Positions 37,319 through 49,419 are shown, counted from the first letter of the stretch. The stretch is 64,000 nucleotides of DNA from Hydractinia symbiolongicarpus (GCF_029227915.1 NC_079885.1:26723001-26787000), one strand, 5' to 3'. Numbers and translations: made by a program. The notes: generated by a model from the letters alone, not told the origin.

Positions 37319-37828
37319 ATGAAGACTTACACATCTAAGAAGGTAACAAAAATACTAGCTCTTTAAAGTTCTTCTAGAAAATTCTATTTAGCTGTAGTAA
37401 TGTCCCCAACAACGGAAATCTTCTATTCCCATATAAATTATTTTATTTGGATAAATTTATATGGAAAATTATTTTCAATCTTATAATTTGACACCCTAAA
37501 TAAAGAAGAATGTATATTTGATTTTTGTAAGCATTTAAGACAGCAAAAAAGTTTAAGAAACGTAAAAATATGAAACATTAAGGTTTTGTGTTATAAACTC
37601 TTTATATCAAAAAGACTGAAAATCAGGACTTGAGTTTTTGTTTTTAAATTTTCAGGTTAAAAGAACATATGGATTCAATTTGTTTTATCAAAATATGACT
37701 ATTTTTTAACATATTTGCAGAAATGGAACAAAACTGCTGCTATGATTCCTCTTTGTCTTCCGTTCATCATAGTTTATAGAAATTTGGCTGCAAATCCAGA
37801 AGGATTAAAAGAATATTATTTTGTGTGA
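37319..37828 (+). CDS. Candidate small membrane protein (43 aa, two exons)
   Basis: ATG at 37319 gives MKTYTSKK up to 37342, followed by GTAACA. After a pyrimidine/TTTGCAG acceptor the second exon 37721-37828 continues in phase 0 with KWNKTAAMIPLCLPFIIVYR and ends NLAANPEGLKEYYFV. The product has a basic N terminus, one hydrophobic segment of about 15 residues with two Pro, and an amphipathic C terminus, which is the build of many small mitochondrial or ER membrane subunits. An NRF1-like site and CCAAT box lie upstream and an AATAAA at 38503. I do not recognise a family. With only 43 codons, chance is a real alternative; RNA evidence would decide. Confidence 0.4.
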
Positions 37829-38502
37829 AAAAAAAAAATCGAAAAAAGTTGTCAGGTAGCATCATGTGATTTCTGTGTTGAAATCTTTTAAAGTATGTTT
37901 TCGTTGTTTTTTGTTGGTTTAAAAGTTACAAGCAATGTAGTTTAATACAAGGAGGGAAGGTGTGTACTGTTTAAATGTTTATAATAATCAAAAAAATTTT
38001 GAAGATGATAGATATTTTGTCCTATTACCTAATCTACTTTACATTCAAAGTATGTTTTCCTAATGAAAAATATACAATCCTTGACGATCGAAGAGAATTT
38101 GTTTAATTTTCAATGCTGATTTTGAAATAAAATTCTTAACAATCAATTAATACTACACAATAAAAACTTAAAGTTGCAAAGTTTGAGTGTAGAAATAATG
38201 CAACGAACTACGACTTTTTATGTATTTTTACCAGTTGAAATGTATGAATCAAAAAGTGTAACAATTTACAAATTGTTGATGGTCTAAAATAGCAGAAATT
38301 TGTTTATGCTTGAATTTAAGAAAAATAAACAAATGCAAACAATTTTGTAGATATTGTATTTTTTTTCTTTTAATAGAATTTACTTTTATTTATAGGGTGG
38401 TGAAGATCTATATAAATTGAATGTAAACAAAACAAAACCGAGACAATTCCATGAACGACGTCCAAATGTACTATCACTAAAATGTAATTTTTTGTCGAAA
38501 TC

Positions 38503-38508
38503 AATAAA
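38503..38508 (+). promoter_or_regulatory. Candidate poly(A) signal
   Basis: AATAAA about 675 bases after the stop of the 43-residue ORF. Only suggestive in AT-rich DNA. Confidence 0.25.
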
Positions 38509-40816
38509 AAACACTCAGTCTCAAATATTGTTGTCACTTTCTCATAAGTATAAAACTTCTTGCTTATCCAACACTACGATAAACAAAACAAACTAGCTTT
38601 TCGACTCCCCCAACCTTAAATATTACAATAATAATTTTAATATTACAAAAATATTACATGTAAAAGGATAGGCTAAAAAAAAATCTCCACAAAGCTTTTA
38701 TGGCATGCTTAATTCACTGAAGCAAATGTTTTGGGGCGAAAGAGTTATACAAAAAGTTAATATAATAGCGATGCTACACATGCCATTATTTACGTCTTGC
38801 TTATAGTACGCTTTCAACCGAAACTCAAGATTTTCTCATATAAAATATGATCTTATTGAAATTTCTAACTTAAAGACATTCAGGGAAGCAATACTATATT
38901 TGTTCGCTATTTCCTATTTCGACAGCCATATGTACCAATTTTAGGATAAAAATTACGCTTTTATGTTTAAGAACAACAGCAAAATTATGAATTCACGTTT
39001 ACCTTACGCCCTATTTCGAGCTTTAGGAAGCCTAAAAAATTTGTAAATAATTACTCTTGAGTTAAACTTTAAGAGGTTCCCGCAGAATGAAAAATTTTGC
39101 AATTCAAAAAACTCGTTGTTTTCTCACTTTTGTTGACCTCAACAAAAAAAAACTTCTTTTGAGATTTTTTTTATAAGAAGTGACACGGGGATTAATTGAA
39201 CACTACGGTGACTTAAACAATGCTACAGCATTTTAAAGGGTGAAAATATATTGGAACTGTAACAAAAACAAACAAACAAACAAACAAACAAACAAACAAA
39301 ACTTTTACGAGTTATAGATATGTTGGAAATTCCCGAATTGTTTTTGCATCATCGCACAATATCAAGCTCAAAATATACACAGTGTAAGGCAGGCTTTATG
39401 TATAATTAAACACCATAGCAACTTCCGTATCTTTATTTATATGCGCTAGTCATTTACTGTAAATCCACGTCAGAAAATTCAAAAAAACGTTATTGTGTGC
39501 AATGTCGGTAAACTAAAATAGAATATCATACAAAGAAAGTTAATTCAATATTGTGGTTGGATCGAGACATGACCTTTAATGACCTGACGTGGAATTTTTT
39601 GTTACTTTTTTTATAACTAATTTGAATGAACAGGTAAATGCATTAAAAAATTCGTTCTAATGTTGGACAAAATTTCTATAAAGATAAATGGCTGATATGC
39701 ATTCATAGCTTTAGAATATAAGATTGTTGTTTATCCAGAGTGTTGTCAAAACAAATCTCCTGGTGCCATGGCAACCATTACGTCTACGCTTCTCACGAAA
39801 TGCATTACTGTTGTTTTGTTGTGCTTTTTTAGAATTTTGAAACTTATCTGAACAAAGGGAAACAAAGAAAAAGAAATAAAACAAAACAAAAACTATTCTA
39901 CGGACAATGTTGAATATGCGAAATATTAGACTATATTAAAACTACTAAAAGCTTCCCAAGTTTTGGTAAGATTATAGAAGCGTGGTAGGTAGAATAATTG
40001 CTGAGCAAAAAAAACATCATAGGTTCATGTATCACCCAATCTTTGCACTCTCAGAAAGCTTGCACAGGTTTAGAATAAGTTTCGAGTTTTAGAAGAGGTT
40101 TCGAGTAAGCTGTAAAAAAATGAGAAAAGCATAATGCTTCCAAGTAAACTTTATCGAGTAAACTTTATCGAGAATAATATCCCGTGGGCGTCTATTTAAG
40201 GGCTCACTTCTGTATAATAATAAGACATTAGTTGATTTAAAACCATATTATTATGTTCCGAAAGAGCTCAATGATTTCTTTCTATCAAATTGCTATAATG
40301 CTTTGGTTAACTGTTTCGTTTATCAAATTGTTCTTCGACAAAAATTCAAGCTAAAAAAAGGAATGTTTATTTGAGTCATCCTGCTAGGGCAAGAAAACGA
40401 TTTTTTATAAGCAAGCTAGGATTTGTCCAGATCTCAAGTTACTCTTTTTAGTTAATATTTAGATATGAAGTTGTAGTTGCGTGATTTCTTAATTTTATTT
40501 TACTAAGTACGAAATAAAATATTTAACTAATTTTCGTAATTGATGTACGAGAGGAAAAAAAAAAATCCAAAGAGTTCAACAAAGTAGTTATTGTAGTTGG
40601 AATTTTCTTGGAGTTTAATTTCTTTTTTTCTCTTTCTATTTTCGCAACAAATATTTTTTGTGTTGTTTGTACTTATATTTGGACAAAACTAGTATATATA
40701 GCGTAGTAATTTTTAAATCCAGTTCGGTTGCTTATAAACCGAATGCCAGAACTAAACGGATATCGAAGATATGTCCTTAAAACGCAACATAAACTTTAAT
40801 CCTTTAATCAATTATT
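38509..40816. other. AT-rich stretch, nothing recognised
   Basis: No exon-like ORF. It includes one tetranucleotide repeat listed separately and a short direct repeat AGTAAACTTTATCGAG at 40143-40172. Confidence 0.45.
39265..39301. repeat. (AAAC)n microsatellite
   Basis: About nine AAAC units. Confidence 0.9.
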
Positions 40817-40922
40817 ATTTAACGGGTTCGCCAATCCTTTATATACAGCATTTAGTGTGTCTCGCTACTTAAGGTCCATTTTGCGCAGAGACAGACTGAA
40901 TACGGCCATTATTTTATAGAGA
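40817..40922 (-). mobile_element. Helitron-like element, 3' truncated, tandem with next
   Basis: On the minus strand it starts TCTCTATAAAATAATGGCCG at 40922, contains the GTCTGTCTCTGCGC region and ends in GGATTGGCGAACCCGTT, so half of the 3' hairpin and the CTAG are lost. Its 5' end abuts the CTAG of the neighbour at 40923. Confidence 0.6.
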
Positions 40923-41047
40923 CTAGCTGGTAGCCCGTGGAAAAATCCACGGGTTCGCCCGTCCTTTAAATTTACCCGTCGCAACAAAGTGGATAAAAAC
41001 ATATCGCATTTGATATTCGTGTTTCCGTAGCATGATTTTCTAACTCA
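40923..41047 (-). mobile_element. Helitron-like element, 5' truncated
   Basis: From CTAG (40923-40926) it reads into the full hairpin and then the subtype-2 interior (GAGTTAGAAAATCATGCTAC on the minus strand) also seen in 23612-23785. Similarity ends near 41047, so the TC end is missing. Confidence 0.7.
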
Positions 41048-43093
41048 AAGAAGAATGTTTTATCAACTGCACGGCCCTCACACAGAAATAATGCGCAACA
41101 AAAAGTTACCTCTTGACACACCAAACTTCTGTCTTGATTTGAGACAATCTAATTATAATTTAATCCTAACATCCTGAATAAGTAATTACGCTAGCACTAG
41201 CAATTACAAAGTCTTCATTGCAGTGGCTTCACTCCTTTAGCATTACATTGTTAATTTTAGGATTTCAAGCAAAGACAATGGGAAATTTAAAGGCTGTTGT
41301 GTGACCAAGGATTCGTTCGGATTCTTTTGATGACATGGCATTACCATAAAATATTTTGTTTTTCTTTTAATCTTTACTCAACAACATGGGACCTTAATTA
41401 GACAGAATAAAATAAATATAAAGAAAAAAACAAAAAAATGGTCTCGCCACAAACACTAATAAGATTTAAAGAGCAAGTTATCGAATTTTCGTGACCTACT
41501 CTTTGCAAAAATATTTTAAACTGAGTCACAGTCACTAATTTAAGACCGTTCTTATTATTTTTAAGGTTACCTTCCTTTTTAGTCACGTTTTCGAGGATTA
41601 TAAAAACAAGGCTACAACTATAAAAACATTTGTTTGCACAATAACTAGTGGATACATCTCACATAAAAAAGAATAGTAAACTAACACAGACGTGGGATTG
41701 TTTCTCGCTGTCACTTTGTGTAGTAGGTTTCGAATAGGTTTCGATATAAAAAAGCAGTTAGAAAACTTCACTACAATACTCTAATGATAATCCGTTATTA
41801 AACAATTCGCTAGAAGGCGTAAACAGACAAGGTCGGTAAAATCAGGCATGTCGTACAACAACAAACAAGAAGGCAGAAATTATACATAGTTTCAGTCACA
41901 GTGTAAATCCAGTATTAAAGGTACGTTCCAGCGCGATCAGATGCGCAGCTTACAAAAAACACACTTTCTTTAAGTGTGAGGGGCATTTCATCATATGTGA
42001 CATTGGTTGGAACAATACATGAACTGATCGTGTGTATATACAAGAAAACGTTATAAAGGAAAAACAAAACAAACTTTTGTTACTGACATTTCATTAACTC
42101 ATTGGAATGCAGTAATATATGAAGAGATCAAGAATTTACGTATTGTACTAAACAATCTCATTATTTTAATGAGTGTGATTGATTGCCACGTATGCGTCGC
42201 ATCGGTAACAAAAACAATTGTGTCTCACATGCACACAGTAAGAATAATTTTATCGAGTGGAAACCAAATTAATAGTTGTTTTTTTGGGAGATTTCATAAT
42301 AAAAAATCGCTTGATAATTCGCGACAAAATCAGAAGACTAGGTCCGAGTTTGTTTTTCTTTTATAAATCACGACCCTCAGACATGTTTTGAATTTGTGGA
42401 AACGTGATTGGTCGAAAAAAAAACACTGCGTAACGTGGTTGGTCAGTTAGTTTTATTATTTTGCACTCAGCGAGAGAAAATATTCAAGCTTCTTTTGAGA
42501 GTGAGAATAATTTCTTTGGTAGAGTTTCCATCGCTCTTTCTTCAGTGTTTGCATTCGTTATGCAGTGGAGTAAAGTGTGATTGGATAATTTATGTTTCAT
42601 TTTGCATTCTTCAGTGTCATGCAAATGATAGTTGCAGTGTGTGCTCTCCAAACTCAAGTGCTCCTCCTTACTTACCTTCCTTCACTACTCTCCATCGGTA
42701 AATATTATTAGAAATCTACATCCAACCTTTATCACTTCACTATTTTCCCCACACACCCTCCTCTGTTTAAAATTTTAAAGTTTTGAAATGTTTACTCGGA
42801 ATAAAAGGTGGCCCAAATTTACCGAAATTGATGAAAAATAGACAGAAACTCTTATTCGTTATCACCAACCTTTATTTTTATTTTGTTGAAACAACAAAGC
42901 ACTGTCACCAATCAATCAATCAATCCTGTCTTACATTTGTAATCAACTAAAGCAAATTAATTATAATCATTTGTAGGGCTTTAAAGAGAGGTGTTTGAGT
43001 TCTAAACTGAACACTTACTTTAATCAAAGTTTTTTTTCAAATAAAAACTGAGTGGTGTTATCTTTGTAATAAAGCTTACTCCTCATTCTTTAG
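41048..43093. other. Gene-poor stretch with CCAAT-like spots
   Basis: No convincing exon. Inverted CCAAT (ATTGG) boxes at about 42407, 42436 and 42578 resemble a promoter for a transcript running right towards the candidate exon at 43094, but this is weak. Confidence 0.3.
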
Positions 43094-43304
43094 GGGAGTT
43101 GCGTGCCCTCCCCCCCCCCGCCCCCGCTCTCTCCAGAAAAGGGGCCGCTCACTCAGATCGGCACGAAAAGCAACGATTTTTACTATGATTATAGGTTTGC
43201 AATTAATGAAAGTGATGTTGTGAATGCTGCACCTGAATTCCTCACAATAGATACAGACAACGAAGATAAAGATGAAGATAAAAATATTAAAATATTTATA
43301 AAAG
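43094..43304 (+). CDS. Candidate acidic exon of unknown gene
   Basis: Bounded by a good acceptor (TTCTTTAG) and a GTACAT donor, one frame stays open: a Pro run encoded by a poly-C tract, then SPEKGPLTQIGTKSNDFYYD and an Asp/Glu-rich end (TDNEDKDEDKN). No in-frame ATG lies inside, so a partner exon is needed; the upstream candidate ending at 42705 joins only in a poor frame. No family recognised. It could be a lone chance ORF. Confidence 0.25.
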
Positions 43305-45355
43305 GTACATTATTACTATTCCTTTTTGTTTGGATTTCTTTTTTTTATTTATAAAAATTATGAGAATAAAGTTTAAAAAATCTGCTTTTCTGAAAAAAAT
43401 TATCAAGGGCCCCTGCTAAATTAACCGCCCGTGTCAAGATAAAATTTTAAATAAGCGCACGGGCGCTTAATCCGTCATTTACAGTAGGTTTAAAATTTCG
43501 CGATTTTAGCAATCTTTCCACCGATTTAAGCACAGAGGAAGTTTTAAAGAAAAAATAAAACTCACAAAAGAGATTTTCATAATCAGTAAACATATTCTAT
43601 ATTTACTCTAAAATACTGTTTAAAAGCCATAAGCTGTTTACACCGTGCTTTCATAAAATTTCCAGTTCAAGCGCGGGATATCTGCGTTTGTCAAGAATCT
43701 TGTCCGCAATGAATTCATCAACTATGTCTTCTTTTCTGATAGTAAGAATAATAAAAATTGACCTATTTATACATTACTTAAAACTAACTTTTGAGTTAAT
43801 CAAAAAGTCATTTTTTGCAACTCAGAATTTACCTCAAGATAGGTCCTACTTTATCGCATGGTAGGATAATACACAATGATATTATGTAAATCCATCCTGT
43901 ATTCTGTCTCTAACTACTTTCGTCTTTTTTGTGCCAGTCGACCATTGAGGGCGGTTTTGTGAGGTTATTTTACTCCACCGTCAAACATATCCCTTATTGT
44001 CTGCATAGGCTGAGTATTAGTATAATGTAGTCTCTTAGTTACAACCTTAGGTGAATAATTGTGGTCCTTTCACATTATATAATGGTTACTTTGTCGTCTA
44101 TAGGTTTAAATATAATTTTTCTGCGGCATGTCTGTTTTGTAATATGTGCCGTAACATTGCAATATCACACCTAAAAGATAGTTTTCGTCGCTTACTGCTT
44201 AATGCTTGCAGACTTGACTATCATGTTCGCAAGCTGAATTTTAAGCGGAACGCTTGCACACAGATTTTTATCCTCTGTGTTCAACAACTTAGCTACCGCC
44301 AAAATTCTTTGGTGTAATTACCTGAGTATTCTTTTTAGTTTGTTTATCTTGTAGTATGTAGGTACTCCGTTTATTTGATGATTTTTCACACACAAGCTCC
44401 TGGTGCACCATTTCGTTGATTTTCCATTACTTTGATCCTGATGTTAAATAAAGCGTGTTAACAGCGTGTGTATAGTCTAGTGTTTATTTTCTTGTTTCGT
44501 TGATCTCTTTGGATCACAAAACTAGCCTATACATCTTCTTATACTATCCTGTAGAAGAAAATCTGTCGTTAATGTTTAGCTAGCCATCCGATAGAAGATA
44601 GACTTAACCACCTAGGATACTTCCTGTAACGTCGGACTTTTTTTGTAATATTTGACGGTAAGTATGGACCAAAAAGGCTACTTTTTTACTCTAAGTAATC
44701 CTTGGGTGGCATTGCGTGGAAGCATAGCTCGTTAGGCGCCACCCTTAAGTGTTACGCAAGTTTTTTATGTCTATATTGTAAGATACTTCGTTTACTCCTT
44801 TCCTCCTATCTTATTTGCTGAATAGCAAGAGAATACCCATGAAACGTGGCAGGAGTATCAATCTATAAGTTATAGCTAGCATCATTCTTCATAGTGATAA
44901 CGCCAACTCTTTCTTGAAAAGTAACATTATGCGGCATTACCGCAAAACCAACGCGTTTGCTTCGAGAGCAACTTCTTCAAATTTGAGGATAATGTTGTTA
45001 ACCTTGAATTAAACATTAGCATATTTTGCAGATCGCGTTATCATACAGCACAAAACGACTGTAATCGATCGAGCAGATTGGAGATCAGTTCATAGAAGAG
45101 TGGACCTGTAGTAAGTTCGATTTTTTTAAGTGGAATAGAGAAGATGTTTCTTTAAGTCGTGACAAAGTCGTGTATTTTTTAATATGTACCAACGCAACCA
45201 GTCAACTACAATTGTAAGGCTCTGATCATTTCGTCGTTTGGTTCATGCCCTCCAGAATATCTTGCACTCGAATTTTTGTACCGGAATTTTCTCGTATACA
45301 GCCAGAATACTGTAATCGTTCGTGCTTTGGATTTCATTTCGTTTTAAGTATTAAA
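43305..45355. other. Intergenic region, nothing firm
   Basis: Contains a short pair of GC-rich inverted words (AACCGCCCGTGTC and GCGCACGGGCGCTTA, about 43421-43470) that may be a degraded foldback element. No exon recognised. Confidence 0.35.
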
Positions 45356-45837
45356 ATGATACACGTGTTCTCAACAATAGTCTTCCAAATGTTGCTTACG
45401 ATCTTTCTCTTTATATTTGTTTCGATAAGTTCTACAATCAGTGACAAAAAATTTGGGCAGCAACAATTTTCGGGCATGAATCTCTTCAACCGTTCACCGA
45501 AAGCAAATGTTTCTATAAATCATTTCGTTCAACATTTCGAGGTCTACTCGATAGAGGAAACAGGTAAAAAAATTTGTAAAAAAAACATTCTTTTGGTGTA
45601 TTACCTGGTGCTTGCTGTCGTCATCAAAATTTAAATGAAGAATCTTTTCCATTGTTCTTCTGCCTAAGTGGATTTTTTACACGGATTTGTCGATAATTTA
45701 ATAAGTAGCTAAGTAGCTGTCGATAATTTAATAAGTAGCGTCAACTCTCCAAAATGATAAGCAGTGTTTTTAATGCGTTAGTCGCACATATTGGAATTAC
45801 AGAATAATCCACTTTAGGTCCTACGGAGCGCCGTTAA
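45356..45837 (+). CDS. Candidate secreted short protein (two exons)
   Basis: ATG at 45356 opens a peptide whose first 28 residues look like a signal peptide (MIHVFSTIVFQMLLTIFLF, then polar residues). The exon ends at 45563 (CAG|GTAAAA). A possible acceptor (CACTTTAG) at 45817 continues in phase to a stop after PTERR. The product would be about 75 residues with an NVS glycosylation-type site. No family is recognised and the second exon is very short, so this is speculative. Confidence 0.22.
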
Positions 45838-46955
45838 ATCGCTGTTAAAGGAAATCATACTTACGTCCGCAACAATTAGCACCACAAAAATTGAATGGTG
45901 TGAATCTAGTATAGAAGCAGCCCAAATTCCTACTTGTAGCAACAGACTTTAAGTTTTGTAGTCATGTGCCAACATTTTTTCCCACTGGTTGTAGATTAAA
46001 ACGGAGTCAGAGATGTCCTGGGAAAACGAAATCGCTTTTCCAATGTTGAGCACATCCGCATAAAGTTCTTTGTTTTGTTTAATAATATATGGCATATGAG
46101 AGAACTTCACACTATTCCGCTTTCCTTTCATCCCGAGCATAATGTTAACTTTTACATACGGATCCTGCCTTTTTCCAAACATAATATTCCTGGTTATTTA
46201 TGGGAAGTGATGTAAAATAAAATTCAAGAAAATCCAGTCAAAATCCAAAATTCTAGAATGGACATACCTGAGAATGTTGAACATCAAGAAGAACCCTTTA
46301 ACGATGATAACCCGACTGCAGCAGAAGCACATAGCACCATTCCCATACTAACTGGGAAAGAGTGACTTTCCATTATGAGGTGTCTTAATTTGGCGATATT
46401 TTCGTTATCTTAAGGAGGGTTTAGTGCTTCCAAATGCTTGACATTATGTCATAGACCAGAGTATATTACATCGAACAAGGGAATCAAAGCCAGGGCACAA
46501 AGTCTTTTGAATGATATCGAAGATGAGAAAAACTCTGATGAAATATAGATGTTGCCGCTGTTCGGAAATGTTTTAAGTAACTTCTATTAGAACACAAGTC
46601 AACGGAGTCTTTGGGAATGGAGGAGAAAAGGGTTTTATATGGAATCACAAATAATGACACGGTGGAGGCACAATTAAAAAGGCCAAATCCAAAGAAAAAC
46701 AACATGGATGCAAATTGACACAAAAATATCATGCTTTTCATCCTAACCCAGAGTCAGCTTAACTTGATTAATACGTATTCTAACTGTTGACGTATTCTTT
46801 CTGATCTTACTGAGCAGTGAGAATACTGTTTAAGGAACAAGTTATCACCATTTGAATCCATCATCATAGCCATTGGAATGCTGATTTACACCGTTGTCCT
46901 CGCTGTTGCAAAATAAGGTAATCATCACATCATATCTCAATTTGAATAGTCTGCA
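45838..46955. other. Decayed ORF pieces, unassigned
   Basis: A minus-strand ORF (45949-46182) and broken + frames around 46261-46365 and 46470-46550 (ARAQSLLNDIEDEKNSDE) look like remains of a mobile-element protein, possibly of the Helitron whose Rep fragment follows, but I cannot name them. Confidence 0.3.
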
Positions 46956-47049
46956 TATTGGAAACAATTTCTTTTCGACGTTTTGAAAATGGTAAAACAG
47001 TTAGGAATTCCAAAGTTTCTATGACTCTGTTTTGCGCAAATTTAAGACG
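46956..47049 (+). pseudogene. Fragment of Helitron Rep/helicase N-terminal region
   Basis: YWKQFLFDVLKMVKQLGIP followed by KFL, stop, LCFAQI matches the Helitron-like N domain pattern (Tyr-Trp ... MVKQLGIP ... TLSxADLRW) that precedes the Rep/helicase of autonomous Helitrons. Two stops and no further domain: a relic. It shows that Helitron proteins once existed near the many short Helitron-like copies here. Confidence 0.5.
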
Positions 47050-47100
47050 ATTCTTAATAGTGTCGAGGGGCCTTGAGAGATAGATATTTATTCGTTTTGT

Positions 47101-47265
47101 CGCAAAGTGTTGGGTTCCGGTGCAAATCCCCCGCTTCTCTCTCTCTCTCTTTCTCTACTTCGACACCCCCCGTAAAATCAAAGAAAATTGTTGATATTTC
47201 TGACGCAAAGTGTTAAAACCGCTCGCTTCTCCCTCTCTCCCCCATACATCCCCTGACACCCCATC
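47101..47265. repeat. Imperfect direct repeat, period about 103 bp
   Basis: CGCAAAGTGTT followed by a CT-rich tract and GACACCCC occurs at 47101 and again at 47204. The second copy has diverged in the CT tract. Confidence 0.55.
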
Positions 47266-47479
47266 TGTGCATCCACCAACTAAATTCGAAAAATCCGATA
47301 AATCCGACATAATCCAACAAACATCTACGCATGAGCAAAACCCTAAACGATAAATGATGCCATCATGCGCAAATTGAATTCGCCAGGTTTGTCCATCTTA
47401 AAAAATTTATTGATCAAAAAAAATTTTAATAAATAACCAACAACTCATATGATTTGGTTTCCAAATATTCCAGATTGTT

Positions 47480-47698
47480 TCAAAACGCAAGACATGTGTA
47501 ATATTGTTCTTGAAGATGACCTCTGTATGATCGCACATGTCCCAGAACAATTTTTAATAGTTTTAAATTCCCCTTTTTGGTTTGAAGTTCGCGATTAAGC
47601 CCTTTTCTTTCACGTTCGGTTTGAACTTCTTCTTCACCGCCAAAGGAAGTATCTTTGAAACTTTCCGTTGCATCAACAACATTCTCGAGTAATGGCAT
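47480..47698 (-). CDS. Small Polinton-associated ORF, unknown
   Basis: 72 codons, charged and Glu/Lys-rich in the middle (GGEEEVQTERERKGLNRELQ), possibly coiled coil. It follows the ORF at 47750-48181 by 51 bases in the same direction, as in a polycistronic-like block of the element. Function unknown. Confidence 0.4.
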   Translation of the reverse strand: MPLLENVVDATESFKDTSFGGEEEVQTERERKGLNRELQTKKGNLKLLKIVLGHVRSYRGHLQEQYYTCLAF

Positions 47699-47749
47699 TA
47701 TCTCTATATCGTCCGCATTTGCCTCAACATAAACAATCTCGTTTAAAAG

Positions 47750-48181
47750 TTACCGAGCCCTAGCCTTACTTCCTTTGTTGGGCGTAGTATAGTCGGTAAA
47801 ACCCATGAGTCGCAAGTGATTTGCGCCCAACTTCCTTTTTATCTCCCCAGAAGATCGCAACTCGCCGTTCTTTTTCGTGATCTCTATACCATCATGAAGA
47901 AGTTGATTCCCTCGTACCTCAAAATTATTATAATGCTTCGTATCCGGATTCCCTAGCTCCTCTTCAAGATGGTTATAGAGAGAATCGATCTTCGACCTTT
48001 TAAACCGTTCTTTCTGGGTTAGTTTTAGCGTACTTCCCTGTCGTTCTTCAGGTGCTGGCGTTGCACTGGTGCCAGGCCGTGCAAGGTCCCTAGGCCCAGT
48101 AAAAGATCCATCATCATTATCATTATTATCAAGATCATCCTCGTGTGTAAATTCTCCTTCATATCCTGGATTATCACCCAT
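47750..48181 (-). CDS. Polinton-associated acidic ORF, unknown
   Basis: An intact 143-codon ORF. The N-terminal half is acidic and disordered (EDDLDNNDNDDGSF, then Pro/Thr/Ser), the second half basic and helical (LTQKERFKRSKIDSLYNHLE ... GEIKRKLGANHLRLMGF). Its ATG (48181) faces the + strand capsid start (48220) across only 38 bases, so the two must share a divergent promoter. One of the few unbroken frames of the element. Function unknown; a DNA- or capsid-associated role is only a guess. Confidence 0.55.
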   Translation of the reverse strand: MGDNPGYEGEFTHEDDLDNNDNDDGSFTGPRDLARPGTSATPAPEERQGSTLKLTQKERFKRSKIDSLYNHLEEELGNPDTKHYNNFEVRGNQLLHDGIEITKKNGELRSSGEIKRKLGANHLRLMGFTDYTTPNKGSKARAR

Positions 48182-48219
48182 TTATTTTAACAAAAAAAAA
48201 CAACTAAAATAAAGCAGTA

Positions 48220-49117
48220 ATGAATGATAGTGATATATTTGGAAAAACATTGGAACCCAATCCTGAATGTTCGCTATTAAAGGGAACAAGCAGCGTGTCA
48301 AGGTGAGTCATGTCCAATCAACTATCAATCAGAACGAGGATATTGTTTGATCTGGAATTGACTGGTACCAATACGAAACGTACTATCGTTTTAAATATTG
48401 GCAAGAGTCTGGTACAAACTCTGAAAATCACGCTAAATGAAAACGGGTTCAGAGTATCAACGAATACAGAGTGTTTGCAGTTTATAGAAATTTGTGGATA
48501 TCTAAATTTGAACGGGAAAATAATTTGCTCCTCGAGGGGATTATTTCGAATGATGGTACAATCCGCGCATTACAAGTGAAGGCTAGGGATCATGTAGGTA
48601 CCGAAGAAAAAGCGATCGTTGCAGGCTGTGGCAACACATTTTGTATTCCACTTGGAAAAATGTTTAAATTGATTAAGGATTTACCGTTCTATCAGCCTGT
48701 ATTACAACATGACCGGTTGCAGTTCGTTCTCCATTTTTCAAAATATGAAGATGTTGTTAGAAGTACAGTGGCAGTTGGATCTACTGCGGCAAAGCCTGCC
48801 GATAGTGCTTACAAGATTACCAATATATCCCTTGAATTCGGCAAGGTGAATCATCAGAAACTCGCGAGTACTATGGTGTCCCGGTACGGTCAGTTCGCAC
48901 TACCCTTTGAGAGAGTACGTCGCGGTAAAGTGATATGAAAAAAGAAGAGACAAGCCTTAATCTTCAAATCGAAACCCCTGCGAAAAGTTTAAAAGGGGTG
49001 CTGTTACTGTTTATAGACCCATCAAAAGTTAAGCCTTATAGCGGTATTATTGAAAATTTTTATAATCCGAAGATTGAAACAATCCCGGTCACTGTCGAGG
49101 GCGAACTCAATCAATAG
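48220..49117 (+). pseudogene. Polinton major capsid protein (double jelly roll), broken
   Basis: Pieces in successive frames cover a short N-terminal part (48220-48302), a part from 48310, a long open part 48471-48938 and a C-terminal part 48935-49117. Landmarks are the IPLGKMF...LPFYQP...RLQFVL stretch and the late LALPFERVRRGK-like and NFYNPKIETIPV segments, which fit the hexon-like capsid protein of Polintons/adintoviruses. Breaks: a stop near 48300, a frameshift near 48470, a stop/frameshift at about 48936, and a stop at 49115 earlier than expected. Not functional. Confidence 0.7.
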
Positions 49118-49129
49118 TATTCGTCCACT

Positions 49130-49414
49130 ATGCTTGGAAAATATCAAATTGTGAACCTTTTTGGTAGCCATGATTCAACAGTCACGATTGGACAGTTTAT
49201 GACCCAGAGATGTGCGCTTTTTATTGATTTTCGATCATCTCCTGACGCAGAGCTGCATGGTTCGGGAAGAACTCTCAAGTAAGTAAGTGATGGTATAACT
49301 CTCCATATAACGAAAAACGACGACGGAACTGGAGATTATAAATGTTATATCTATCTACTGAGCGATGTCCAGCTTAACTTCTTAGACAACCGATTTCACA
49401 GCGTGGAGTATTAA
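49130..49414 (+). pseudogene. Short Polinton ORF between capsid and ATPase, one nonsense codon
   Basis: 95 codons in a single frame, interrupted only by TAA at about 49280. The second half (GITLHITKNDDG ... YIYLLSDVQLN) looks beta-rich. It ends five bases before the ATPase ATG, so the genes were tightly packed. Product unknown; could be a small capsid-associated protein. Confidence 0.45.
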
Positions 49415-49419
49415 AGTAA

